From Gimesia maris (GTDB lineage Bacteria; Planctomycetota; Planctomycetia; Planctomycetales; Planctomycetaceae): a stretch of DNA of 64,000 nucleotides. The position numbers and the translations under genes are program-made. The stretch covers positions 2,619,001 to 2,683,000 of the forward strand of contig NZ_CP042910.1 of assembly GCF_008298035.1 (NCBI RefSeq), read 5' to 3'. Below are positions 44,633 to 55,231 of this stretch, piece by piece (the stretch's first letter is position 1; each line of letters opens with the position of its first letter). The notes beneath the pieces were generated by a model that was not told the DNA's origin, searched no databases, and saw only the letters and a program-made list of their open reading frames with translations.

Positions 44633-47365
44633 ATGTCGCTATCCAGATTTGGAATTTCAATGTTTGTTCTGGCTGCCTCAACATTAATGTTGTGCTCGCC
44701 ACAAAGTTTTGCTGAACAGCAGGTTCCAGAAATCTCAAACATTGGCCAGATCCTCAGCTATCAGAATGGTGAAGGCGAACATTTTTACGCCCTGCAGATC
44801 AAAGCGGATCGCCTGCCGGCACCAGCTCATGCGGGAGAGCAGATTGCGATTCTGTTTGATACGTCCGCCAGTCAGGTAGGCGAGCATCGGACTCAGGCTC
44901 TGGATGTGCTCAAATCCCTGTTGAATGAACTCCCCAATGATTCGAATGTTGCCGTCTACGCGGTTGACGTTCAATGTACTCCCTTTGTTAGTGAATTCGT
45001 TGCTCCTAAAAGTCGACAGGCCCAACTGGCTGTCGAATCGCTGGCTGCTCGAGCCCCTCTCGGTGCTACGAATCTTTCAGCTGCATTGAAAACAGTCCTG
45101 CAGGGGCTGCAGAATCAGCGGGCACGTTCAATTGTCTATATCGGCGATGGAATGAGCTCTGCCAAACTGATCTCACTACCTGAAATGGCAGCATTAACCG
45201 GTAAGCTGGCACAACAGCATGTTCCCGTCCACAGCTATGCAGTCGGCCCTAAAAAAGACCTGCAGCTATTGGGAACACTCGGCGTATACACTGGTGGAGT
45301 TGTTCTTTCTGATGAAGCAACAGGCAAGCAGGATTTACCGGCCATTGTTGGTAAAGAACTCGTCAAAGCGATCCAGGCTCCCGTATTTTATCCCGAATCA
45401 ATTCGTATCTCAGACAACCAGTTAGAATTAAATACCAACCGCGCTTTACCTGTCAGGACTGACCGGGAGACTATTTATCTCGGAAAAGGCGACGTCTCAA
45501 GCGGTTTCACGGTAGAACTGAAAAACAGAAATCTGGACGGCATCTGGAAATTTAAAGTACCTGTCGCTCAGCCAGTAAACAGCTTCCTGGCGGTTCCCTG
45601 GTTAAATCAGCAGCCTGGACAGGAACTGGGAGTCGCTTTTGCCGGTCAGCGGATGATGAATCTGGCTCGTACCGGACACGAAGAACACATGGCTCAGCTG
45701 GAATTTGCCGGAACCAATGCCATTCGCAGTGGTAAATTTGAACAAGCTGCCAAATACGGAAACCTGTTGCAGCAGCTGGATCCCGGTAATTCCCGTGCAG
45801 ATTCACTGTTGAAACTCTCAGATCGCTTCCAAAAAGCACAGCTGGCTCAGGCCGACATAAAACAACCTGCGGCTGATACTTCAGCTGAACCTGCTCCTAA
45901 AAGTGACCCACAGCCACCAATTGATGACGCCATCAGCAAAGTAGAACAACTGCGTCAAATCAAAGGTGCCCAGATGAAGATTGAAGTTCAGAACGCCATT
46001 GAAGAAGCCCGGCAGGAATCTGCTGAAAATCCGGAAGGAGCTCTAGGGGTTCTGAAACGGACTTTGAACTTCCTGAAATCAACCTCAGACATCGATATCG
46101 ATTTACGTCAGCAACTCGAAAGTCGTTTGAGTAACATGATGGTGGATGTCCGCAGCCAGATGGAAGTCGCTGAAACTCGGCGGATTCGTCAACAACAGCA
46201 ACTGGCTCAGCTGGAACAACAGAAACGTCTGGTAGATCAGATTCTGCTGGAAGATGAAAAGCTGGAACAATTGATCGACCGTGTGCGATCTCTGATCCAG
46301 GACGGTAAGCATGGTAACTTTGATGCCTATGAAGAAGCGGAAGCCGTTGCCCGTGTCGCCGTTGATATGGAACCGGGTAATGGGCCTGCGACCGCAGCTC
46401 TGTTTACTTCTGAAGCAGCAGGACAGTTAGCAAAAGTCTTCAAGATGCGTTCACTCCGTGCAGACCGTTTTCTGGAAACTTTGTATCAGGTAGAACTCTC
46501 ACACGTTCCTTTCCCGGATGAGCCTCCCATTCGCTGGCCATCCGCTCCTGTCTGGACCGCGTTGACCGAGCGACGGAAGAAATGGTCTAACGTTGACCTG
46601 CATCGTAACAGTCCTGCTGAACAGCGGATCTTTGAAGAACTGCAAAAAGAGACTGAAGCAAACTTCCCTGACATCCCTCTGTCTGAAGTGATGACTTACT
46701 TTGCTGAATTGCACAATATTACAATCCTGATCAATTCGAACGATCTGGGAGAAGAAGGATTAACAGTTGATGAACCAGTCAATGTGGCTCTCAGCGGCAT
46801 CAAGCTGAAAAGTGCGTTGAATATTATTTTAAAGCCAATCGGTCTGACCTATCTGGTTGAAGACGAAGTGATGAAAATCACCACCAGTATTAAAGCGGAA
46901 GAAATCTTGAGTACACGGGTTTATCCCGTTGCCGACCTGGTCATCTCAGTCTCCACACAGCAGTCTTCTGTTGGATCAAGTCAGGGTGGATTTGGCGGCC
47001 AGCAGGGTGGTCAGCAAGGTGGCCTCGGCGGTGGAGGTGGCTTTGGTGGCGGTGGTCAGGGTGGCTTCGGCGGTGGTGGCGGTGGTGGTCAGGGTTTATT
47101 TAACGTGGCTCCAGAAATGCTGCTGATGAATGGATTGCCCAAGCAAAATACAAAGCAGCAGCCCATTCCCCAAGCAAAAGAAAAAGCGGAAACCCCACAG
47201 TTGAAGTCAATCAAAGATGCAGAGATGAAAGCCATTCTGGATAACATCCTGGGAGAGACTGAAACCAAAGCATCGCAGGCTCAGTTTCAGGTCGAAGACA
47301 AACCCTTTCGTTTTGATAACAACACGATTGAACAACTCAAAAAAAAACCAGTGACCGTCAAGTAG
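44633..47365 (+). CDS. Exported vWA-domain protein with STN-like and Gly-rich regions (first part)
   Basis: 910 residues; ATG 44633 has GGGAGAGAG upstream and starts a signal peptide (SMFVLAASTLMLCSPQSFAEQ). Residues 45-230 form a von Willebrand A domain with MIDAS AILFDTSASQVGEHR and VYIGDGMSSA. A coiled-coil part (residues 440-590) and an STN/secretin-short-domain-like region (IPLSEVMTYFAELHNITILI) follow. A Gly-rich stretch (GGFGGQQGGQQGG) is near residue 785. The frame ends at VTVK, 15 bases after a run of nine A. The adjoining frame continues the protein (see 47332), so this is probably the first part of one larger protein. Confidence 0.8.
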   Translation: MSLSRFGISMFVLAASTLMLCSPQSFAEQQVPEISNIGQILSYQNGEGEHFYALQIKADRLPAPAHAGEQIAILFDTSASQVGEHRTQALDVLKSLLNELPNDSNVAVYAVDVQCTPFVSEFVAPKSRQAQLAVESLAARAPLGATNLSAALKTVLQGLQNQRARSIVYIGDGMSSAKLISLPEMAALTGKLAQQHVPVHSYAVGPKKDLQLLGTLGVYTGGVVLSDEATGKQDLPAIVGKELVKAIQAPVFYPESIRISDNQLELNTNRALPVRTDRETIYLGKGDVSSGFTVELKNRNLDGIWKFKVPVAQPVNSFLAVPWLNQQPGQELGVAFAGQRMMNLARTGHEEHMAQLEFAGTNAIRSGKFEQAAKYGNLLQQLDPGNSRADSLLKLSDRFQKAQLAQADIKQPAADTSAEPAPKSDPQPPIDDAISKVEQLRQIKGAQMKIEVQNAIEEARQESAENPEGALGVLKRTLNFLKSTSDIDIDLRQQLESRLSNMMVDVRSQMEVAETRRIRQQQQLAQLEQQKRLVDQILLEDEKLEQLIDRVRSLIQDGKHGNFDAYEEAEAVARVAVDMEPGNGPATAALFTSEAAGQLAKVFKMRSLRADRFLETLYQVELSHVPFPDEPPIRWPSAPVWTALTERRKKWSNVDLHRNSPAEQRIFEELQKETEANFPDIPLSEVMTYFAELHNITILINSNDLGEEGLTVDEPVNVALSGIKLKSALNIILKPIGLTYLVEDEVMKITTSIKAEEILSTRVYPVADLVISVSTQQSSVGSSQGGFGGQQGGQQGGLGGGGGFGGGGQGGFGGGGGGGQGLFNVAPEMLLMNGLPKQNTKQQPIPQAKEKAETPQLKSIKDAEMKAILDNILGETETKASQAQFQVEDKPFRFDNNTIEQLKKKPVTVK

Positions 47366-48807
47366 GTGTCAAACAGAAACCACCTGTAGTCGCTGGACAA
47401 TCTAAATTAACAGCACGGAGCCGTTCCCAGGGGAAAGGCTCCGTTTCTGTTAATAGTGAACCGGAAAAAAAGAGCGAGTTCAAAGCACCAATAATTGCCA
47501 ATGTCAAAGATCCTCAGGCATTCTGGAATGAATATTTTTCCAAGCGAAAGCCTTCTCCCGACCTGGTAAATGATTTAATTTTCAATCTGCATCAGTCTGG
47601 CAAACATGAGCATGTCATAGCTGCCATCAACGCCGCTTTGATTCATGGTCAGTCGCAGCCTTGGATGTATGACGTACTGGCTTTATCGATGGAAATTGTC
47701 GGGCGGCCTCAGCAGGAGATTCAGCGCGTATTACTCTCACGCATCGATTTCTCTGCTACCGATGTACCCAGCATGGTGTATTCAGCCGCGTATCTTTCCC
47801 GGTTTGAGGCAGATGAACAGGCTCTGAAGCTCTATGAGCAGGCGGCAAAACTTCAGCCCTCCCGTCCCGAGCCTTATATCATGGGCTTACGCCTGGCAAT
47901 TAAACTCAAAGATGCAGAAGCCATAGAGTGGGCGGCTACGGGGATCTTGACGAACGTCTGGATCAAAGATCATCAGCAATGGCATGAAAAAGCACTAAAT
48001 GCATTGGCTGATCTGGAACAGTCATTTAATAAGGCGGGGCGAAAAGCAGAGGCAGATCGAGTCAGCTCAGCCAGGAAAACAGCTTTAGAACGTGATTTAA
48101 AACTTGAACTCACCTGGAATGGCGATGGTGATCTGGATCTGATTGTAGAGGAGCCGAAAGGGACAGTTTGTTCTTTTGAATCTCCCTTAACCGCCGGAGG
48201 TGGTGTACTGCTGAATGACGGGTATGGTCCGAAGCAGGAAAACTGTAAGGAAGAATATCTTTGTGCGAGTGGGTTCCCGGGAAACTATACCGTTCGAGTC
48301 CGCTATGTATCCGGGAATATTGTGGGACAGAGAGCGAAGCTGAAAGTAACTCGCTACGCAGGATCGGAGCAACCAATTGTTGAAACGAAAATCGTTCCTC
48401 TGTCAAAAGAAGATCAGCTGGTTCGAATCAATCTGGAAAAAGGCAGACGTGACAAGAAATCGCAGATCCCCGCAGAGCCTCAAGAAACTCAGAAAACCAG
48501 TCGCCTGGGGAATCGCAATCGAATACGTCCGGCAGGTCAACTTTCAAAAGGCTCGCGGGAATCACTTAACAGTTTCCGGGTTTCCAGGCAGGTCGGAATT
48601 TCAACTGGTCGGCAAACTCCCGTCGTGACGGGAGTACAGAATACCGGCGGAATTGCCAACCAGCCTGTGATAACAGTAATTCCTGAAGGAATCAGTCTCA
48701 CTGGAGCAGCAGTTGTTTCGCCGGACCGAAGGTATGTCAGATTATCTTTATCGCCTCAGTTCACGAATGTGACTGAAATCTTCACGTTCAGTTTTATGAA
48801 CCCCTGA
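47332..48807 (+). CDS. Continuation of vWA protein in the -1 frame (TPR-like plus DUF2135/YfaP-like)
   Basis: The -1 frame is open from just before the nine-A run at 47339-47347 to 48807. It contains no ATG until well inside, so it lacks an independent start; a TTG at 47638 has no ribosome site. Coding quality is high from the junction on (PQAFWNEYFSKRKPSPDLVN). It has TPR-like helices and a domain with DGDLDLIVEEPKGTVCSFES and PGNYTVRVRYVSGN, as in DUF2135/YfaP. Either programmed or transcriptional slippage joins the two frames, or a real or sequencing frameshift split a single gene. Confidence 0.75.
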   Translation, partial: TTQKKTSDRQVGVKQKPPVVAGQSKLTARSRSQGKGSVSVNSEPEKKSEFKAPIIANVKDPQAFWNEYFSKRKPSPDLVNDLIFNLHQSGKHEHVIAAINAALIHGQSQPWMYDVLALSMEIVGRPQQEIQRVLLSRIDFSATDVPSMVYSAAYLSRFEADEQALKLYEQAAKLQPSRPEPYIMGLRLAIKLKDAEAIEWAATGILTNVWIKDHQQWHEKALNALADLEQSFNKAGRKAEADRVSSARKTALERDLKLELTWNGDGDLDLIVEEPKGTVCSFESPLTAGGGVLLNDGYGPKQENCKEEYLCASGFPGNYTVRVRYVSGNIVGQRAKLKVTRYAGSEQPIVETKIVPLSKEDQLVRINLEKGRRDKKSQIPAEPQETQKTSRLGNRNRIRPAGQLSKGSRESLNSFRVSRQVGISTGRQTPVVTGVQNTGGIANQPVITVIPEGISLTGAAVVSPDRRYVRLSLSPQFTNVTEIFTFSFMNP

Positions 48808-48822
48808 TCCAGTACCCGTATT

Positions 48823-49854
48823 TCAGCGGACAAGCCCCGGTTTCACATCCAGATCGAGAGAAGCGATTCGGCCCTGATCCAGATGGTGCCAGGCAATCGC
48901 AGCCATGGCTGCATTGTCGGTACATAAATCAGGTGGTGCAATGCTCAGATGGAAGCCAGACTGCTTCGTCATTGCCTCCAGCTGCTCTCGCAGCAGGGCA
49001 TTGGCCGCGACGCCCCCGCCTACACAAAGAGTGGAGTAATCATACTGGGTTAATGCCTGATGGCATTTTGCAACCAGAACATCAACTACGGTTGCCTGGA
49101 AGCTGGCTGCGAGATCAGCTATACGATCTTCAGTGAGAGGCGGTGGCTGTTTTTTTGCTCCCGGATTTCCCAATGCTTCGTACAATACCGCTGTCTTCAG
49201 GCCACTGAAACTGAAACGCAGTTCCGGGTCTTTGATAAATGTTCGAGGGAATGGAAATGCTTTGGGATTTCCCTGAACCGCGGCTTTTTGAATGGAAGGG
49301 CCTCCCGGATAAGTCAGACCAAGAATCTTAGCAACTTTATCGAAGGCCTCTCCAGCGGCATCATCAATGGTTGCGCCGATCAGATCAAACTGCAGCGTTT
49401 CCGAACAGTGATACAGGTTCGTGTGACCTCCACTGACGACCAGGCCAATCGCGGGGAACAATGGGTGGTCTTCCTGCATCTGGCAGGCAAACAGATGGCC
49501 TTCAATGTGATTGACTGCAATCAAAGGGATCTCGAGTGTGAGTGCCAGGGTTTTGGCGGCGGTCAGACCGATCAGCAGAGAGCCAACCAGACCTGGTTCC
49601 GTTGCCACTGCTACAGCAGTCAGCTGATCCAGGGTGATTTCGGCCTGTTTTAGTGCATCATCAATGACTGGTAAGATGCGTTCCAGGTGGGCCCGCGAGG
49701 CAATTTCTGGAACGACACCCCCAAATTTTTCATGCAGTCGGGTCTGAGAAGAGACGACATTCGAAAGAATTCGCATATCACGAGTGATCACCGCAGCGGC
49801 GGTTTCGTCACAGGAAGATTCGATGGCCAGGAGATATTCTTCAGATTGATTCAT
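48823..49854 (-). CDS. tsaD: tRNA N6-adenosine threonylcarbamoyltransferase
   Basis: 343 residues, the usual length of TsaD. It begins [16 protein letters not shown], has the metal-site [11 protein letters not shown], the signature [12 protein letters not shown] and the end region [17 protein letters not shown]. It adds the threonylcarbamoyl group to A37 of ANN-decoding tRNAs, together with TsaB/TsaE, not found here. Confidence 0.97.
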   Translation of the reverse strand: MNQSEEYLLAIESSCDETAAAVITRDMRILSNVVSSQTRLHEKFGGVVPEIASRAHLERILPVIDDALKQAEITLDQLTAVAVATEPGLVGSLLIGLTAAKTLALTLEIPLIAVNHIEGHLFACQMQEDHPLFPAIGLVVSGGHTNLYHCSETLQFDLIGATIDDAAGEAFDKVAKILGLTYPGGPSIQKAAVQGNPKAFPFPRTFIKDPELRFSFSGLKTAVLYEALGNPGAKKQPPPLTEDRIADLAASFQATVVDVLVAKCHQALTQYDYSTLCVGGGVAANALLREQLEAMTKQSGFHLSIAPPDLCTDNAAMAAIAWHHLDQGRIASLDLDVKPGLVR

Positions 49855-49879
49855 AGAGGGGAATTTACGTTATTTCCAA

Positions 49880-49926
49880 TAAAAAAGCGACCCTCGAGAC
49901 CGAACAGATTCCCGAAAGTCGCTTTC
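49880..49926 (-). terminator. Terminator after ctpA-like gene
   Basis: On the minus strand AAAGCGAC pairs with GTCGCTTT and is followed by TTTT, about 100 bases past the protease stop and before tsaD, which is on the same strand. Confidence 0.65.
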
Positions 49927-50021
49927 GTATTATAACTGGCTAACGTGGTTCAAGTCGCAATCTGGTTGTCTGGCCGAATGGTGACCTGTACCTGGTAGGA
50001 TCTCTTCAACAGAAGCATTCG

Positions 50022-51467
50022 CTAAGTGGTTTGAATCACCAGAGGTGCTTTTGCCGGTTGTGGGAGCGCGGCTGCTTTTTTAGAGGGTTTCTTCTCTTTT
50101 TCCACTTCCTTTTTCTCAGCTTTTTGAGCATCTTCCTTGGCCGCTGGTTTTGTTTCCTCATTCAAAGCAGATTTGATGTAGTCTAATGCCAGATCAAGCT
50201 GTTTGTCTTTGAATTTGTTATCCAGTTTGGCGTTATGGTCCAGAATATCACGTTTACGGCGGTATTCGCCGAATGCCTCTAATTCTTCATCAGTGAGCCT
50301 CAGACGGTATTTGTCGTCGGGGGTGACTCCCCAGACGTCAGTATCTTTTGCTCCGGGGAAACGGTGGATGTTTTTACCACTGGGGCGGTGATAACTTGCG
50401 GTGGTCAGCTTGAGGGCACTGTCACCTTCTTCCAGTTCGATCACATTCTGCACGCTGCCTTTGCCCCAGGTTCTTTCACCGACGATGACCGCCCGTTTGT
50501 GATCCTGCAGGCAGGCTGAAACGATCTCACTGGCCGAAGCGGAATAGCGATTGACGAGCACCGCCATGGGGAACCCGTCATAAGTTCCTTCGGCGGTCGC
50601 CTCCCATTTACGGTCCCGACTGTTTCTTCCCTGTGTGCTTACAATCTTACCGGATTTGATGAACATGTCCGATATTTCTGTTGCTTGAGAAAGCAAACCA
50701 CCGGGGTTGAATCTCAAGTCCAGGATAAGTGCTTTCATTCCCTGCTTCTGCAGGTCTTCAATCGCGGCTTGTAATTCTTCTGAACTATGACGACTGAAGT
50801 GTGTCAGTCGGATATACCCGATTTTTTCTTTCTTGTCGAGCATGTAATCCCAGGAGTCATCAGATTTATAAGTGTCTCCCAGAACGGTAGCTACGTGGAT
50901 TAATTCGCGTGTGACTGTTAAAGGAATCACCTCTTCGGTTCCCTTGTGAATCACAGACATGCTGACTGATTCACCCGCACGACCTTTCAGGATTTTGATC
51001 GCTTCGGGAAGTGTAAAACCTTTGGTTGTTTTTCCCTCGATTGAGTCGATCACATCGCCGGCACGAATTCCTGCTTTATAAGCGGGGGTCCCAGGCAGGG
51101 GAGTCATGACGGTCAGTCTACCGTTGTTTTCGTCGATATGAACCTGAATTCCAATGCCGCCGAATTCCTGTTCTACGACCTGATTAAACCGGGACAGATC
51201 TCTGGGACTGATATAATTCGAGTACTGGTCCAGTTCCTGCACCATTCCCCGAATCGCCGCTTCTACCAGAATACGACGGTCGATATCTTTTACGTAGTTT
51301 CGTTCAATTTGTTCGTAGGTATCTGCGAACAGTTTCATCATTTGATAATAGTCGTCATCTTTCTCTTTCTCGCTGCTTTTTTCATCTGCAAAACTGAATT
51401 GCGGAAAGATCGAGAAGAGGATCAGGGTGACGAGAGAGAACGAACTGATCAAGCGGAATTTTTGCAT
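50022..51467 (-). CDS. S41 C-terminal processing protease (CtpA/Prc family)
   Basis: 481 residues from ATG 51467 (TAAGGA upstream), which exposes a signal peptide (SSFSLVTLILFSIFPQFSFA). PDZ domain near residues 95-170 (GGIGIQVHIDENN, GIRAGDVIDSIEGK). The peptidase core has LILDLRFNPGGLLSQA, nucleophile Ser in NRYSASASEIVSACLQD and Lys in GERTWGKGSVQNVIE. A long Lys/Glu-rich tail ends the protein. It should trim or degrade periplasmic proteins from their C-termini. Confidence 0.94.
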   Translation of the reverse strand: MQKFRLISSFSLVTLILFSIFPQFSFADEKSSEKEKDDDYYQMMKLFADTYEQIERNYVKDIDRRILVEAAIRGMVQELDQYSNYISPRDLSRFNQVVEQEFGGIGIQVHIDENNGRLTVMTPLPGTPAYKAGIRAGDVIDSIEGKTTKGFTLPEAIKILKGRAGESVSMSVIHKGTEEVIPLTVTRELIHVATVLGDTYKSDDSWDYMLDKKEKIGYIRLTHFSRHSSEELQAAIEDLQKQGMKALILDLRFNPGGLLSQATEISDMFIKSGKIVSTQGRNSRDRKWEATAEGTYDGFPMAVLVNRYSASASEIVSACLQDHKRAVIVGERTWGKGSVQNVIELEEGDSALKLTTASYHRPSGKNIHRFPGAKDTDVWGVTPDDKYRLRLTDEELEAFGEYRRKRDILDHNAKLDNKFKDKQLDLALDYIKSALNEETKPAAKEDAQKAEKKEVEKEKKPSKKAAALPQPAKAPLVIQTT

Positions 51468-51841
51468 GGACGATTCCTTATGAGATATACAGAACACAAT
51501 TCAAACTTGAAGGAACTGAATGTTCTCCAGAGTCGGAATAGGTTTTGTCTGGTGTCGAAACTCGTGAGAGCTTCCTTTCCTTTTCTATAAGTGTAGGCGA
51601 TCTGTAAAGCAGTGGCAAGATTTGCTCCCTAAACTGAGAGTTTAAAACCGGTTTCTTCTGAAAATCATTCTGAAATTGAATTCTGAGGTCCCGCCGGATA
51701 CATTGCACGGGGGCTGTTTTTGTATCTCTGCTAGTCATTTCAGACCAGATGCATCTGAGAATTGAGGACACCATTGTAAAAATGGGGTTTCCACCAGGGG
51801 GATGATTAATATTTCTGCTTTAAAACCGGGCAACACCTACC
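51468..51841. other. Divergent intergenic region
   Basis: 374 bases between the protease and the AddB-like gene. No gene. Both promoters must lie here; no clear hexamers. Confidence 0.4.
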
Positions 51842-54800
51842 ATGCAGCCTGAAGTTCAAATTTTGACAGGTATAGCCGGTTCCGGTAAAACGGATCGCTT
51901 ACTGGATGAATATCGCAGTGCGTTGCAGGAAGGCCTGAAACGGCATGTTCCCGGTAAAACCCTCTGGCTTTCCCCTACCGTCCGTTCACGCAGGCAGGTT
52001 CTGGATCAGTTACTCAGCCCGGAAATGCCGGTGTGTTTTGCTCCTCATGTATTTACCTTCGAGGCTTTTGCCGAGACAATTTTACAGTCGCTCGATCAGC
52101 CTGTTCAGACCCTGCCAGAAATCTCCAAACGCTACCTGCTCAGGAGTATTGTGGACGACCTGGTAGCTGCAGGTCAGATTCAGTATTTCAGTTCCATCGC
52201 GGGCACGACCGGTTTTCTGGATCTGATCTCGCATTTTATTTCTGAATTAAAACGGGAAGAGATCTGGCCGGAACAGTTTTCCGAGGCATGTGGCCGTTTA
52301 AAAACAGATTCCCGCCAGAAAGATCAGGAACTGGCATTAATCTATGATCGATATCAAGTCGCATTACATGAAATGCGACGTTATGACTCTGAGGGAAGAT
52401 TCTGGTCTGCCCGGACTGCGTTGCAGGAAGGAATGTGGGGCCCTTTCGGCCAGTTTGATCTGATCGTACTGGATGGTTTCGCTGATTTTACTCATACACA
52501 GTACGAGATCCTGGAACTGCTGGCGGCCAGAACCAGCAGGCTGTTGATTTCACTTCCACTGGAAAATAATTTACGACGCCAGGATTTATTTGCGAAATCT
52601 GTGGTCGCCAGGCAGGTTCTTGAAAACAGACTGCCGGGAACGATTCACTGCGTTGCCTGCGAGCGTGATGCGCCTGCATCTTCCCGGTCTCAGATCTGTG
52701 AAGCGTTATTTGATAATCCTAGAGGGATTAAACCATCTCCGTCTGCAGAACAAATCAAGGTTCTAGCGGTCGCCGGTCAACGGAATGAACTGGAAGTACT
52801 GGCAGTTGAAATCAAGCAGTTACTGCTGCAGGGAGTTCCACCGGAAGAGATTTCGCTGGTATTCCGATCGACGCTGGAATACGGCGACCTGATCCACGAA
52901 ACCCTGTCCGCAGCCGGGATTCCTTATTTCCTCGGGCAGGAACAGGAGTTTTCCCGGTTTCCCGTGATCAGGGCCATATTTACCTTCCTGCAGATTGAGC
53001 TGGATAACTGGTCGTTCGACAGTCTGATGTCCATTCTGGATTCGAATTATTTTTCACCAGACTGGCCCGAATACAAATCGGGGACTGCTGTGCGTTGCCT
53101 TTCCCGGATCTTACGAGAGCTGAAGATCGATTCCGGTAAAACCGATATTTTGAACGCTCTGGAAAAGGAATACCGGAAAGCAAACGAGCTTTGTACCCGT
53201 TACCCTGATCAGCCGAAGCGACAGGCGATACTGCTGGAAATGGAGTCTGCGTATCATCTCGCAAAGCGACTTTCCAGTGAAACTCAAAAATTGCGCGGCA
53301 AAGAACTGTTTGTGACGTGGATTGAAATACTGATCTCGCTGGCGAATGAATTTGGCTTGCCCAAAGCCTGGTCCAGCGAGGAGCCCGGAACAGAGGCTCT
53401 CGATCAACGCGATCAACTGGTCTGGGAACGGTTTCAGAAACTCCTGTTTCATGCTGTCGCTGAAGTAGACCAGATTGAGCAGTTTCATCAGCGGGAAGCC
53501 GCTCCCCTGGATTTACTCACGTTTCGGAGTTTACTGCTGGATCTCCTGGAACAGCAGACTCTCGCATTACAAACGGAAGAAACGGGGCGGGTTCAGGTTC
53601 TGGATGCGTCTCAATTGAGAAATCTGAGTGTCCCTTATCTGCTGGTAGGAGGGCTCAGTGAAGCCAGTTTCCCCCGCAGCCATCGGGAGGATTGTCTTTA
53701 CAGTGAAAAAGACCGTGGGGAATTAAATGAGTACGGACTCTCATTGAAGCGTCACGCTAATCAACAGCAGGAAGAAATGCTGTTGTTTTATGAGGTGATG
53801 ACGCGATTTTCAAAACGGCTCATTCTGAGTTATCCTGCCATCAGCTCTACAGGACAGCCCTTATTTGCCAGTCCGTATCTGACTGCATTAATGGATCTGT
53901 TTGAACCAGGGGCACTTTCGGTTAGACAGGTGGGAGAATTGAATCCACTGCCTCGTCGGGAGCAGGCGATGTCGGCACGTGATCTTCGCATTCTGGCAAT
54001 TGATGAATTGAAACGGGATCAGCCAGGACTGTTTTTGCAAATTCTGGAAGAACCGGGGTTCCAGGCCACTGCCCGGAATATACTTTCAGCTGTGGAAATG
54101 GCAGTAGCCAGGTTTGAGCAGGAAGGCTTTACCGAATATGAAGGGATCATGGTCTCCGCTGCGACTCGACAGGCCATCCATGAGCGATTCCCGCAGGACT
54201 ACGAATTCAGTACTACTCAACTGGAGTTGTATCTGGCTTGTCCCTTTCAGTTTTTTGTACAGAATGTACTGGGGATTGAGGTACCTGAGCCACCTGAATT
54301 AAGAACCAATTTTCTGCAGCGGGGAATTCACGTCCACAGTATTCTGACCCGCTTGTATGAGCAGCTCGGTTCAGAAGGTGATAACACACAGTTGTATGAA
54401 GCAGATCAGGTTGAACCACTGTTTCTTGAATTACTGGAAAAACGAGTCTCGGATTCTGATGTTGAATCCAAACTGCAACAGGTATTGCTGTCGATTGAGA
54501 AACAGATCCTGAAGGACTGGGGAGGACTGTTTGCAGAACAGTCAGTAACTTATGGTCAACTGTTTGAGGAACTGTGGGATACGGTTCCCGCGATCGTCGG
54601 CCGGGAGGTCCCCTTTGGAAAAGTGCCTGGGGAGCCAGACCCGTCACAAAGACAGTATCAGCATCTGACGCTGGGAACCGGTACGCGTGAAACGCGCGTT
54701 CGAGGGCAGATTGACCGGATTGACGTGGGGACCATTAACGGTCAGAAATATTTCAACATTATTGATTACAAGACCGGGCGGAGCGTCCCCTCTTCGACGG

Positions 54801-55219
54801 AAATCCGAACTGGTAAGAAGCTGCAGCTGGCCTTGTATCTGATAGCCGCTCGTCGACTGGGGATGATTGACGCCGATGCGGAACCCTTCCATCTGGGGTA
54901 CTGGAAGATCCAGGAGTCTGGTTTTGTCATGCCTTTGCATTCTGCTCGCAAGAGAATGATCGAACCCATCTCGCCTGAGGATCTGGAGGTTCTGGAAGTG
55001 ACGCTGGAAGGCCTGGTTCCGCATCTGGCAGCGTTCATTCGGAGTGGTTTTTTCCCCGTGCAGGTGGATGAAAAAATCGCTCATCTCGACCAGGCGTTTC
55101 AATCGGTCTGTCGTGCTTCCCAGGTGGAGAGCTATCGAGACAGCCTGGGAAAACAGATTAATCTGTTGCAGTTTGCTGATACCGCCCCCGATTCCGCTAC
55201 CGAACAATCACAAAACTGA
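51842..55219 (+). CDS. addB: AddB-like helicase/exonuclease subunit
   Basis: 1125 residues. Walker A LTGIAGSGKTDRLL opens an inactivated-helicase-like region. The C-terminal PD-(D/E)XK nuclease shows YLACPFQFFVQNVLG, RGQIDRIDV and NIIDYKTGRSV. In AddB of Bacillus four cysteines hold an iron-sulfur cluster. Here the first (LACPF) and last (FQSVCR) remain but the two between are replaced by His and Gln, so the cluster is probably absent. With AddA downstream (12-base gap) it should process double-strand ends for recombination. Confidence 0.88.
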   Translation: MQPEVQILTGIAGSGKTDRLLDEYRSALQEGLKRHVPGKTLWLSPTVRSRRQVLDQLLSPEMPVCFAPHVFTFEAFAETILQSLDQPVQTLPEISKRYLLRSIVDDLVAAGQIQYFSSIAGTTGFLDLISHFISELKREEIWPEQFSEACGRLKTDSRQKDQELALIYDRYQVALHEMRRYDSEGRFWSARTALQEGMWGPFGQFDLIVLDGFADFTHTQYEILELLAARTSRLLISLPLENNLRRQDLFAKSVVARQVLENRLPGTIHCVACERDAPASSRSQICEALFDNPRGIKPSPSAEQIKVLAVAGQRNELEVLAVEIKQLLLQGVPPEEISLVFRSTLEYGDLIHETLSAAGIPYFLGQEQEFSRFPVIRAIFTFLQIELDNWSFDSLMSILDSNYFSPDWPEYKSGTAVRCLSRILRELKIDSGKTDILNALEKEYRKANELCTRYPDQPKRQAILLEMESAYHLAKRLSSETQKLRGKELFVTWIEILISLANEFGLPKAWSSEEPGTEALDQRDQLVWERFQKLLFHAVAEVDQIEQFHQREAAPLDLLTFRSLLLDLLEQQTLALQTEETGRVQVLDASQLRNLSVPYLLVGGLSEASFPRSHREDCLYSEKDRGELNEYGLSLKRHANQQQEEMLLFYEVMTRFSKRLILSYPAISSTGQPLFASPYLTALMDLFEPGALSVRQVGELNPLPRREQAMSARDLRILAIDELKRDQPGLFLQILEEPGFQATARNILSAVEMAVARFEQEGFTEYEGIMVSAATRQAIHERFPQDYEFSTTQLELYLACPFQFFVQNVLGIEVPEPPELRTNFLQRGIHVHSILTRLYEQLGSEGDNTQLYEADQVEPLFLELLEKRVSDSDVESKLQQVLLSIEKQILKDWGGLFAEQSVTYGQLFEELWDTVPAIVGREVPFGKVPGEPDPSQRQYQHLTLGTGTRETRVRGQIDRIDVGTINGQKYFNIIDYKTGRSVPSSTEIRTGKKLQLALYLIAARRLGMIDADAEPFHLGYWKIQESGFVMPLHSARKRMIEPISPEDLEVLEVTLEGLVPHLAAFIRSGFFPVQVDEKIAHLDQAFQSVCRASQVESYRDSLGKQINLLQFADTAPDSATEQSQN

Positions 55220-55231
55220 TCACGAGAGAGC

